A DNA stretch of 64,000 nucleotides from Pirellulimonas nuda (GTDB lineage Bacteria > Planctomycetota > Planctomycetia > Pirellulales > Lacipirellulaceae). A program made the translations under genes and the position numbers. The notes beneath the pieces are model-generated. The model worked only from the letters and a program-made list of their open reading frames with translations. It was not told the origin of the DNA and ran no database searches. Of the stretch, positions 45,787 through 54,146 are shown one piece after another (the stretch's first letter is position 1; each line of letters opens with the position of its first letter). Location: contig NZ_CP036291.1 in assembly GCF_007750855.1 (NCBI RefSeq), forward strand, positions 2,170,001-2,234,000. The letters run 5' to 3'.

Positions 45787-47004
45787 TCACCACTCCCGGG
45801 GGCGCACCCGGCTCTGCACGCGGCCCGGGAGGCCCTGCAGGCGGAGGAAGCCGGCGGCGTCGGTCTGGTCGTAGTCCGCGGCGCCCCCTTCCATGCTGGC
45901 GATCGCGGCGTCGTACAGGCTCGTGGGGCTGGTGCGGCTGTGGATGAGGATGTTCCCCTTGTAGAGCCCCAGCTTCACCTCGCCAGTGACCGGCCGCTGC
46001 GCCTCGCGGATGAACGCCATCAGGGCGTCCATCTTGGCCCCGTACCAGAAGCCGTAGTAGACCATCTCGGCCACCTCGGGGCTGATGCGGTCGCGGAGGT
46101 GCACCAGGTCGCGGTCCAGGGTGAGCTGCTCCAACTGCAAGTGGGCGGCGTACAGCAGGGTCATGCCGGGCGCCTCGTACACGCCGCGGCTCTTCATGCC
46201 GACGAAGCGGTTCTCGACGATGTCGATCCGCCCCACGCCGTTGCGTCCCGCGATCTGGTTGAGCGTCTCGACAACCGCGAGCGCCGAAAGCACTTTCCCG
46301 TTGACCGAGGTGGGGACGCCCGACTCGAAGCCGATCGTCACCTCCTCCACCTTGTCGGGCGCCTGCTGCGGCGAGACGGTCATCCCGAAGTCAACGCGAT
46401 CGACGCCGCACACGGCGGGGTCTTCTAGCTCGCCCGCCTCGTAGCTGATGTGCAGGCAGTTCTCGTCGCTGCTGTAGGGCTTGGCCAGCGACGCCTTGAC
46501 CGGGATCTGCTTCGCGTCGCAGTAGTCGATCATCTCCTTCCGGCCCGGGAAGAGCGAGCGGAACGACTCCATCCGCCAGGGCGCCAGGATCTTGACGTTC
46601 GGGTCGAGCGCCTCGGCCGCAAGTTGAAAGCGGCACTGGTCGTTCCCCTTGCCGGTGGCGCCGTGGGCGTAGGCCTCTGCATTGACCTCACGCGCTACCT
46701 CCAGACAAGCCTTGGAGATCAGCGGCCGCGCGATCGAGGTCCCCAGCAGGTAGATCCCCTCGTACTTGGCCTGCCACTGCAGCACCGGGAAGGCAAAGTC
46801 GCGGCACAGCTCCTCACGCACGTCGACCAGCCGCGCCGAGGCGGCCCCACAGTTGTGGGCCTTCTGCATGATCGCGTCGCGGTCTTCACAGGGCTGGCCG
46901 ACGTCGACGTAAACGCAGTGGACTTCGTACCCCTGGTCCTGGAGCCAGCCGAGGATGACGGAGGTGTCGAGGCCGCCGGAATACGCAAGGACGCAGTTGG
47001 GCAT
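45787..47004 (-). CDS. argG: Argininosuccinate synthase
   Basis: This 405-residue enzyme joins citrulline and aspartate using ATP in arginine synthesis. It begins NCVLAYSGGLDTSVILGWLQ with the P-loop-like pyrophosphatase motif SGGLDTS. ATGKGNDQCRFQLAAEALDP, SLAKPYSSDENCLHISYEAG and FVGMKSRGVYEAPGMTLLYA are standard segments of the family. Length is normal. Other arg genes are not nearby; the small hypothetical gene upstream (47131) starts a different unit. Confidence 0.97.
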   Translation of the reverse strand: MPNCVLAYSGGLDTSVILGWLQDQGYEVHCVYVDVGQPCEDRDAIMQKAHNCGAASARLVDVREELCRDFAFPVLQWQAKYEGIYLLGTSIARPLISKACLEVAREVNAEAYAHGATGKGNDQCRFQLAAEALDPNVKILAPWRMESFRSLFPGRKEMIDYCDAKQIPVKASLAKPYSSDENCLHISYEAGELEDPAVCGVDRVDFGMTVSPQQAPDKVEEVTIGFESGVPTSVNGKVLSALAVVETLNQIAGRNGVGRIDIVENRFVGMKSRGVYEAPGMTLLYAAHLQLEQLTLDRDLVHLRDRISPEVAEMVYYGFWYGAKMDALMAFIREAQRPVTGEVKLGLYKGNILIHSRTSPTSLYDAAIASMEGGAADYDQTDAAGFLRLQGLPGRVQSRVRPREW

Positions 47005-47130
47005 TGTTCTGTGTGAGGGGTGTCGGGGAGTTTTGTTTAGAGGGATTTTGCGCGCCGTCGGCCTCCGCCGATAGTCCGGGGAGCGCCGCTGGGGAGGGTG
47101 CTTCGAGAGGGCGCGGAGTTCGGATCGCGA

Positions 47131-47493
47131 TTACCCGTCCTCAACCTCCAACCAGACCTCCAGCACCGACGCGGGGTTCGCTCCCGCGGGTTCCGAGCGG
47201 CGGAGCCGCACTTCAAGGGTATTGGAGTCTTGCAGCATCGCCGCGACATCGTCGGCGCCGGGCTCGATCGCCGCAGCGTTCAGCGTGACCCCAAGAAGAT
47301 GGTGCGGGGACTCCGCGTGCACCGTAACGCGGTCGTGCTCGGTAGAGATAGAACCACGCTGAAACCGCCGCGAGAGCGACCCCTCGCCGGCTCCGCCCAG
47401 CGCTTCTGCCCAGGAGGCGGGCAGCCTCACCCGCCCCCCGTCGGCGGCCAGCCAGGGGCCGCGGAGGCGGATACGGTGGGTGGAGTCGTCCAT
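47131..47493 (-). CDS. Small hypothetical protein next to the prepilin-like gene
   Basis: 120 residues, beginning MDDSTHRIRLRGPWLAADGG. The composition looks like a compact beta-rich protein: alternating strands, a HDRVTVHAE segment and ending VLEVWLEVEDG. No signal peptide or membrane helix, and no family recognised. It starts 14 bases after the stop of the upstream prepilin-like gene, so the two are probably co-transcribed. The ATG at 47493 is preferred because the longer frame overlaps the preceding gene. Confidence 0.6.
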   Translation of the reverse strand: MDDSTHRIRLRGPWLAADGGRVRLPASWAEALGGAGEGSLSRRFQRGSISTEHDRVTVHAESPHHLLGVTLNAAAIEPGADDVAAMLQDSNTLEVRLRRSEPAGANPASVLEVWLEVEDG

Positions 47494-47506
47494 GGCGGCT
47501 GCCGGG

Positions 47507-49558
47507 CTACTTCGGCACAAACGCCTGGCGGACGCTCACTTCGCGGAGCTGCCGGCTGTCGCGTTCGTAGGCGCGGATCGAGACCTGAACGCCGCGCAGC
47601 GGCGTCTCGTACGGGGGAGCGGTTTCGCGCTCCGAGGGATCGTCGACGCCGTTGATGGGGAGGTCTGCGTTGTTGTCTACCAAAGACAGGTTTCCGCCGC
47701 CGCGTGGGTCGCGGTCGTCAAACCCGTTGGTCGACTCGTCGAACATAGCGTCCCCGTCCTCGTCGATGCCGTTGTTCTCGTAGTGTCGCGACCACGTGTC
47801 GTAGACGGAGTAGCCAGGTGCGATGTCGGCGCCGGTGTTGACGTTGCGGATAGCGCGAGCCTCGAAGAACTTGGGTTCGGCGCCGGTGAGGCTGGCGGCC
47901 AGGCCCGGGAAGGCCAACTGCCGAGCGGTGGTGTTGCCGGCGATGTTCAGGCGGTCGAACCCGTAGCCGAGATCGACGTAGGCGCCCTGGCCGACGTACG
48001 ACCAGCCGTTGTTCGCGGCGATGCTCCCCACAGCGTTGTCGAGGTTCACATCTGCCTGGTAGGCCGCGACCCAGCTCGCGTCGCTGGGCTGCACCACCAA
48101 GCTGGCCACGTTCTGCTGGTACAGCGGCGCACCGGGGTCAAACGCCCGCAGGTCGAACGCCGCGGCGTCGGTCAGCATCACGTCCTGGCCGCGGCGGTCG
48201 CCGGCCAGCGGCGCCATGCCGTGGGTGATGTAGGCGACCTCGCCTCGACCGTTGCCGATCTCCAGCAGGACCACGCGGGCCGTGGCGGGGAAGCTGGACG
48301 GCGTAGTGGGTCGAGCAAAGGGCCGCACCGCGTACGATCCGCGGGCCGTCACCCCGTACGCCACGATGGCGCCGTTGTTGACGACGACGCTGCCGGTTGC
48401 GGCGGGGGCCGGCGCCGCGAACTCTGGGTCCTGAACAAAGGAGACCCCACCGCCATTGGTGTAACCCGATCCGATCGATAGGGCGGCGAACGGGAAACGC
48501 CTCCCCTGCCCTGTGCTGTCGTCGTAGTAGCCGTGGTGCTCGTAGCGGTTCTCTCGCTTGGTCAAGTCAGCCAGCGTGTTGGCGACCAGCTTCCAGCGTC
48601 CGTCCGCGCCGAGCTGCGGGTCCCACTCCAGCCGGACCGAGAGGTCGTAGATCGATTGGAAGGCCACCAGCGACGCGATGGCTTGGTCGACTTCGTTCTT
48701 GTCAACGCCGTCGCCCAAGACCCGCGCCACCCCCGGACCGACCCGTGTGGTGCCGACCACCAGGCCGAGGTCGATCGACGGCAGGATCAACAACGCCCGC
48801 CGGTAGACGGTGCGGAACCCCTCGCCGAAGAAGTAGTTGGACTGGGCGCCGACGGGCTCGACCGGGTTCTCGAGCGCGTACCACACCACCTCCGCCAGCG
48901 GCGACTCCACTGTGCGGAACCCCCAGTTGGGGAACGTGTCGGTCACGTTGGATAGCTGCGGCACGCGGCCCACGAACGGCTCGGTCTCGTTCCGCACGGT
49001 GAGCATCAGCGTGTCGTCCCAGTCCCCCAGGCCGCGGCCATCGGTCACGCCCTGCGCGCTGGTGACGCTGGTCGGGGTGGCGTAGAGGTACTCTGACCCG
49101 GGGAGCACAAGCGCGGTGCTGCTGGGGATCTGCGACACCGCTAGGTCCAGCGACAAACCGCCGGGGCCGTCGGGGAGACCGTCGTTGTTGGTGTCTCGCA
49201 GCCAGATGCTGGGGTCGAAGTCGGTGCGCGGCCCCTCGATGATCTCCAGGTACCCGTGGTTCGACTCGGGGCGTTGCCAAGGGATGGCCGGGCAGGTGGC
49301 GCCGGCTAGGTCGCGCTGCAGCACGCCGCGGACGTGGCGGAGCTGGGTGTTCATCTCCATGGTCGCCCGGCGACGCGAGACGCTGCTGCTGATATTGGCG
49401 AACACGGTCACCGCGGCGGCCATCATCACCAGGGTGATCGCCATCGCGGCGAGCATCTCGACCAGCGTAATGCCGCGCAGAGAGCGGGCCCGTCGGGCGG
49501 GCAGGCGACGCGCAGCAGAGGGTAGGAAGTGCGCAGAATGAGACTGTGGGCCGGTCAC
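47507..49558 (-). CDS. Prepilin-type (PulJ/GspJ-like) large pseudopilin protein
   Basis: 683 residues. After a basic leader, RGITLVEMLAAMAITLVMMA is a type IV prepilin signal: cleavage after Gly, Ile at +1 and Glu at +5, followed by the hydrophobic assembly helix. The first 150 mature residues resemble minor pseudopilin GspJ/PulJ. The remainder, unusually long, is Asp/Asn/Gly-rich (NNGIDEDGDAMFDESTNGFD may bind calcium). It would be assembled by a type II secretion or pilus machinery encoded elsewhere. A promoter with a perfect TTGACA lies about 65-90 bases upstream. Confidence 0.82.
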   Translation of the reverse strand: MTGPQSHSAHFLPSAARRLPARRARSLRGITLVEMLAAMAITLVMMAAAVTVFANISSSVSRRRATMEMNTQLRHVRGVLQRDLAGATCPAIPWQRPESNHGYLEIIEGPRTDFDPSIWLRDTNNDGLPDGPGGLSLDLAVSQIPSSTALVLPGSEYLYATPTSVTSAQGVTDGRGLGDWDDTLMLTVRNETEPFVGRVPQLSNVTDTFPNWGFRTVESPLAEVVWYALENPVEPVGAQSNYFFGEGFRTVYRRALLILPSIDLGLVVGTTRVGPGVARVLGDGVDKNEVDQAIASLVAFQSIYDLSVRLEWDPQLGADGRWKLVANTLADLTKRENRYEHHGYYDDSTGQGRRFPFAALSIGSGYTNGGGVSFVQDPEFAAPAPAATGSVVVNNGAIVAYGVTARGSYAVRPFARPTTPSSFPATARVVLLEIGNGRGEVAYITHGMAPLAGDRRGQDVMLTDAAAFDLRAFDPGAPLYQQNVASLVVQPSDASWVAAYQADVNLDNAVGSIAANNGWSYVGQGAYVDLGYGFDRLNIAGNTTARQLAFPGLAASLTGAEPKFFEARAIRNVNTGADIAPGYSVYDTWSRHYENNGIDEDGDAMFDESTNGFDDRDPRGGGNLSLVDNNADLPINGVDDPSERETAPPYETPLRGVQVSIRAYERDSRQLREVSVRQAFVPK

Positions 49559-49620
49559 GGCGTACCTCGGAGACGTTTCTGTATTTCGGGAGCGACGCCG
49601 GCCCGCGTGCTGCTAGTACT

Positions 49621-49649
49621 ATTGCAACGCGCCGTAAGTAAAGTGTCAA
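49621..49649 (-). promoter_or_regulatory. Candidate promoter for the prepilin-like gene
   Basis: On the minus strand, TTGACA (49649-49644) and TGCAAT (49626-49621), with a 17-base spacer. The distance to the start at 49558 is about 60 bases. The -35 is perfect, the -10 matches four of six. Confidence 0.5.
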
Positions 49650-49856
49650 GCAAGAGTTGCGCCGTGGTCGCCCAGAAAAGTCGGCGGGCCTTCCGAATGC
49701 AGGGGCAAGGACCGAAATAGTTGGGCTCCGCGGGGGAGAATCGTACCGGTTGGCGGGGGGCACGCCGCACAGCGCGGGCGGTCCCGCCGACAAAGAAGCG
49801 CACCCTTAGCCGCGTTTGTGCTAGCCAAATGCGGCGCCATTGGGCGATAATCCTGC

Positions 49857-52436
49857 ATGCTCAACGTTTGCTATCGGATCTTTCTCGCGGCGGGACTGCT
49901 GGTCTCGGCGCCGGTGTGCGCCGCGGATTTCGCCGGCGCCATCGCCCTGCAGGACCGCGGCCTGCATGATTTGGCCGCGAAAGAGTGGCAGGCGATTATC
50001 GACGCCGACCCCGACGGCCCGGAGGTGGCCCGGGCGCGTTACAACCTGGCGGTCTGCCGCTTTTCGCTGGGGGCGTTCGACGAGGCGGCCGGCCTCTTCG
50101 AGACGGTCGTGGACAACTCTGGCGACGAATCGCTCGTCGAGCCTGCCCTGGCGAACTTGGGGCTCGCCTACTTCAACCAGTCTCCGGGGCCGACGCTCAA
50201 TGAACCGGCCATGCGGGCCGCGTTAGAGTCGTTCGACAACCTCATCCGGCGTTTTCCCAAGAGCAAGTTTGTCGACCAGTCTCGCTTCTACCGCGGCGAG
50301 ACCCTGGCGGCGCTGGGGCAGCTCGGGCCCGCCGCGGAAGCATTCCGCGGCTTCCTGAAGTCCAGCCCCGATGGCGACTTGGCCCGCCGCGCGAGGCTGA
50401 GGCTCGCCGCGACGCTGGTGGACGCGGGAGAGCCTCAGCAGGCGCTGAGCGCCTACGACGCGTTGCTCTCGTCCGCCGGCCTAGACAACGCCTCGCGGGG
50501 CGAGGCGCTGATGGGCCGCGGCGCCGCCCGGCTGGCGCTCGACCAGTTCCTGCCGGCGGCGCAAGACTTCGAGGCCGCCGCCAAGTTGCCCGGCGCTCCG
50601 GAGGCCGACTACGCGCTCGAGCGGCAGGGCTTCTGCCTCTACCGCGCTGAGAAATTCGAGGAAGCGGCCGCGGCCTACAAGGCCCTGGTCGAGAAGCACG
50701 CGCAATCGCCGCTGGCGGCGGACGCCCGGCTCGCGGCGGGCAAGTGCTGCTTCCTCGCGGAGAGGTACGGCGAAGCGGCCCGTTGGTTCTCGGCGGCCTG
50801 GAAAGCAGCGCCCTGGCCGGACTCGGCCGAAGCGGCCCACTGGCACTGTCAGGCGCTCTTAAAAGAGAAACGCCCCGACCTCGCCCTCAAGCAGGCCGAC
50901 GCGGCGCTGGCCACCGGCCCGGCGGCGGATTGGAAGAACAAGCTGCTAATGGACCGCGCAGACGGCCTGGCCGGCGCAGAGAAGACCGAGGCGACCAAGG
51001 TCGTGGCCGCGTACCTGGCCGTGGCCGACGACGCCCCGCAGGGGGCGCTGGCGCCCCGGGCGCTCTACCTGGCCGCCACGGCGGCGATGAGCGCCGATCA
51101 GTTCGCCGAGGCCCAGCGTCTGGCCGACCGGCTGCTCAAGCAGTTCCCCAACGACCCGCTGGCGGAGCGCGCGGCCGAAGCGGCCGGCGCCGCGCGGTTG
51201 GCCGCCGCAAGAAAGCTAATTACCCAGGGCAAGAACGACGAGGCCGCGGCGCTGCTCGCCGGTTCGGACGGCGCGGCCAGCCCACAAAAGGCGATGATGG
51301 TTGCCACCGCCCTGTTCGGCGCGGGCAAGCACCGCGAGGCGCTCGAGGCGCTCGACGGCGCCAACGCCGACGAGCCGCAGGCCCTGTACCTGCGGGGCGC
51401 GGCGCTCGCGGCGCTCGAACGCCCGCAAGACGCGGCTTCGGCGTTTGAGAAGGTGATCCGAAACCATCCCGATTCGGACGTCACCCAGCAGGCGATGTAC
51501 CAGCGGGCGCTGCTCGCCCGCGCCGCCGGCGACGACCAGCTAGCCGTGCGGCTGTTCGAACGCGCCGCGGCCAGCAAGAAGTCGCCCGTGCTCGCGGCCG
51601 AGGCCCGCTACCAGCTAGGCGACGTTGCCTACACGTTGGGCGAGCTCGATCGGGCCGAGGCCGCCTTTGCGCTCGCTGCGGAGCAAGCCGCCGACGCCGA
51701 CCTCAAAGAGCAAGCGCTGCACTTGCTCGGTTGGTCACGCTACCGCCAAGAGAAGTTCGCCCCCGCGGCCGAAGCGTTTACGGGGCAGCTCGCTCTCGCC
51801 CCCCAAGGGGGCTTGGCCGCGGACGCCAAGGTGATGCTGGGCGAGTGCCGGTTTGGCGCCAAGGACTACGCCGCGGCGATCAAGGCGTACCGCGAGGCGT
51901 TGGGCCCGGGGGGATCGCCCCGCGCGGAGCTGGCCTCGCTGGCCGCGCTGCACGCCGGGCAATCGGCCGGTCAGCTCGGGCAGTGGGAGGAGAGCCTGTC
52001 GCTGCTGGACGAGGCCCAGCAGCGCCACGGCCAGTCGCCCCAGGCGGACGAGATCTCCTACGAGCGGGCATGGGCGCTGGTCAAGCTGGGACGGAGCGGC
52101 GAAGCGATGCCGGTGTTCCAGACGCTCGCCGAGAAGAACGACGCCCCGCTTTCGGCACGCTCGAAGTTCATGATCGGCGAGCTCCAGTTCGCCGAGAAGC
52201 AGTACGAGCCCGCCGTTCGCACCTTCTTTCAGGTCGCCTACGGCTACGGGGCCCCCCAGTCGCCTGTCGAGTATCAACCGTGGCAGGCAGAAGCCTTGTT
52301 CGAGGCGGCGCGTTGCCTCGAGCAGCTAGAACGACAACAGGCGGCGGACAAATTACTTGGCGAGCTGGTGACGCGTTTCCCCGATCACGCCAAGACTCGG
52401 GAGGCGCGAGCGATCCTCGCCAAGCGACCCCAGTAG
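49857..52436 (+). CDS. Exported tetratricopeptide-repeat protein
   Basis: 859 residues with a signal peptide (to about residue 22, SAPVCAAD). Nearly the whole mature part is helical TPR-like repeats (for example YNLAVCRFSLGAFDEAAGLF, EARYQLGDVAYTLGELDRAE), about 20 units. It is likely a periplasmic protein-protein scaffold. It is followed by ExbB-, ExbD- and toroid-type genes in the same direction, an order I remember as recurring in planctomycetes. GATAAT at 49846-49851 ends five bases before the ATG, hinting at leaderless translation; no ribosome-binding site is seen. Confidence 0.87.
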   Translation: MLNVCYRIFLAAGLLVSAPVCAADFAGAIALQDRGLHDLAAKEWQAIIDADPDGPEVARARYNLAVCRFSLGAFDEAAGLFETVVDNSGDESLVEPALANLGLAYFNQSPGPTLNEPAMRAALESFDNLIRRFPKSKFVDQSRFYRGETLAALGQLGPAAEAFRGFLKSSPDGDLARRARLRLAATLVDAGEPQQALSAYDALLSSAGLDNASRGEALMGRGAARLALDQFLPAAQDFEAAAKLPGAPEADYALERQGFCLYRAEKFEEAAAAYKALVEKHAQSPLAADARLAAGKCCFLAERYGEAARWFSAAWKAAPWPDSAEAAHWHCQALLKEKRPDLALKQADAALATGPAADWKNKLLMDRADGLAGAEKTEATKVVAAYLAVADDAPQGALAPRALYLAATAAMSADQFAEAQRLADRLLKQFPNDPLAERAAEAAGAARLAAARKLITQGKNDEAAALLAGSDGAASPQKAMMVATALFGAGKHREALEALDGANADEPQALYLRGAALAALERPQDAASAFEKVIRNHPDSDVTQQAMYQRALLARAAGDDQLAVRLFERAAASKKSPVLAAEARYQLGDVAYTLGELDRAEAAFALAAEQAADADLKEQALHLLGWSRYRQEKFAPAAEAFTGQLALAPQGGLAADAKVMLGECRFGAKDYAAAIKAYREALGPGGSPRAELASLAALHAGQSAGQLGQWEESLSLLDEAQQRHGQSPQADEISYERAWALVKLGRSGEAMPVFQTLAEKNDAPLSARSKFMIGELQFAEKQYEPAVRTFFQVAYGYGAPQSPVEYQPWQAEALFEAARCLEQLERQQAADKLLGELVTRFPDHAKTREARAILAKRPQ

Positions 52437-52615
52437 CGTGCAGGCAGCCGCAGGTTGAGCGGCAACCAGTCCGCGCGGGGGCCGCTCCGTCGGGCCGTCC
52501 GGTGGGGTGAGCAATCTTGGAATCACCCGTTGCGGGCAAGCGTTGGACCGGGAATGATGAAATCCTGCCCCGGGGGTAGGCAATTGTTCAAGGCGATGTG
52601 GGAACCATACGGCTG

Positions 52616-53503
52616 ATGAATCGGATCGCAATCTTGTTGGTCTGCTTGGCGGGCGCGTTGGTCGCCCCTGCTCAGGCCCAGCCCCCCGACCCCTCTCGGC
52701 TGGCCGAACAAGCGCTCGCGCCCCCTGCGGCAGAAGCCGCGGAGGCCGAGCCGGGGGACGCTGCCTCGCTCAACTACCTCGAGCTGCTGCTCAGCGGCGG
52801 CCCGCTGATGATCCCCATCGGGCTGCTGTCGCTGCTGGTGCTGGCGATCGGTCTAGAGCGGTGGATCGGCCTGCGGCGGCGCGCGGTGGCCCCGCGGGGG
52901 CTGTTCGCAGGGCTCCGCCGGCTGGCGGACGACGGCGCCATCGACCCCCGCTTGGCGTACGCGCTGTGCCAACGCTACCCGTCGTCGGCGGCGCGTGTCA
53001 CCCAAGCGATGCTGCTGAAGACCGGGCGGCCGCAGAGCGAGGTTGAGCACGCGGTCAGCGAAGCCTCGCAACGCGAGGCCGACCGGCTCTACAGCAACGT
53101 CCGCACGCTGAACATGGCGGCCGCGGTGGCGCCGCTGCTGGGGCTGCTGGGGACGGTCTGGGGGATGATCCAGTCGTTCTTCGCCACCGCGAACCTGCCG
53201 ATCGGCTCGAACAAGGGGCAGGCGCTGGCCGAGGGGATCTACGTGGCGTTGGTGACCACGCTCGCCGGGCTGGCGGTGGCGATCCCCGCCGCGGTGCTGG
53301 CCCACATGTTCGAGGGACGCATCCTGCGGATGCTGCGAGACACGCAAGACTTCTTGGCGGAGATCATCCCGCAGCTCGACCGCTACGAGGGGAAGCTCAG
53401 GCTCGACCCACGCGATCTAGCGAGCGGCGGACCCCGCCGCCAGCCGACCGACCTCCCCCACCCTGTCCCCGCCCCCCATGCAGACGTCCGCTCGGCGACG
53501 TAA
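52616..53503 (+). CDS. MotA/TolQ/ExbB proton-channel family protein
   Basis: 295 residues. Unlike typical ExbB it begins with a cleavable-looking signal peptide (MNRIAILLVCLAGALVAPAQ) and a Pro/Ala/Glu segment before the first channel helix (LMIPIGLLSLLVLAIGLERW). The conserved pair of helices follows at about 155-240 (AAAVAPLLGLLGTVWGMIQS; ALVTTLAGLAVAIPAAVLAH). It would form the inner-membrane proton channel that powers its ExbD partner. ATG 52616 is preferred; a GTG at 52598 is in frame. ExbD follows after a 205-base repeat-containing spacer. Confidence 0.92.
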   Translation: MNRIAILLVCLAGALVAPAQAQPPDPSRLAEQALAPPAAEAAEAEPGDAASLNYLELLLSGGPLMIPIGLLSLLVLAIGLERWIGLRRRAVAPRGLFAGLRRLADDGAIDPRLAYALCQRYPSSAARVTQAMLLKTGRPQSEVEHAVSEASQREADRLYSNVRTLNMAAAVAPLLGLLGTVWGMIQSFFATANLPIGSNKGQALAEGIYVALVTTLAGLAVAIPAAVLAHMFEGRILRMLRDTQDFLAEIIPQLDRYEGKLRLDPRDLASGGPRRQPTDLPHPVPAPHADVRSAT

Positions 53504-53512
53504 CGGACGTGG

Positions 53513-53686
53513 AACCGCCAAGAGCGCCAAGACGCGCGTGGTTGATCTTGATGAGCTCGGTGACCAATCCGCCGGAAGAAGATCAAGAAAGTGTTTGAGA
53601 GTTTGCTGCGAGAGTTAACATTCAGTCCCCCGGTCGACCCCCCGCATCGCTTGCGTTTCGTGGCGCGTCTTGGCGTCTTTGCGGTT
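53513..53686. repeat. Inverted-repeat-bounded spacer element between exbB and exbD
   Basis: 53513-53537 (AACCGCCAAGAGCGCCAAGA...) and 53663-53686 are imperfect reverse complements sharing the word CGCCAAGACGCGC. They enclose about 125 bases that are noticeably A/T-richer than the genes around. The AACCGCAAAGACGCC-type word is of the kind found dispersed in many bacterial genomes. The element looks inserted into an operon without breaking either gene. Confidence 0.55.
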
Positions 53687-53708
53687 TCCTACCGTTCGTA
53701 GAACCAAA

Positions 53709-54116
53709 ATGGCAGTAAGCATCCAAAAAGGCAGGTCCGTAGGCGTGCTCAGCATGACGCCGCTGATCGATGTCGTGTTCTTGCTGCTGATCTTCTTCCT
53801 GGTCGCATCGCGGTTTGAGCAAGAAGAACGCGATATGGAAGTGAACCTGCCCAGGGCCAGCCAGGCCACGCCGACGATCTTCCCGGGGAAGGAGATCTTC
53901 GTGAACCTGACGCCGACGGGTGATTTTTTCGTCGACGGCCAGAGGCTCGACGTCCGGGGCCTGCGCGCCAAACTCCAGGCGGCCAACGACTCGAACCCTG
54001 GGAGGCAACGCGTCACGATCCGGGCCGACCAGGACAGCCGGACAGGCTCGCTGGTGGCGGTGATGGACGCCTGCAACCAGGCGAGGATCAAGAACTACAC
54101 GATCGCCACCGAGTAA
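53709..54116 (+). CDS. ExbD/TolR family protein
   Basis: 135 residues with one membrane helix (SMTPLIDVVFLLLIFFLVAS), containing the conserved Asp of TPLIDVVF that takes part in proton flow. The periplasmic part has the ExbD/TolR fold ending VMDACNQARIKNYTIATE. Partner of the ExbB-type protein just upstream. ATG 53709 is chosen since it starts directly before the helix; the GTG at 53670 lies in the repeat element. Confidence 0.94.
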   Translation: MAVSIQKGRSVGVLSMTPLIDVVFLLLIFFLVASRFEQEERDMEVNLPRASQATPTIFPGKEIFVNLTPTGDFFVDGQRLDVRGLRAKLQAANDSNPGRQRVTIRADQDSRTGSLVAVMDACNQARIKNYTIATE

Positions 54117-54146
54117 CCGCGCCCCGGCTACGCTCCGCCGCTCCCC

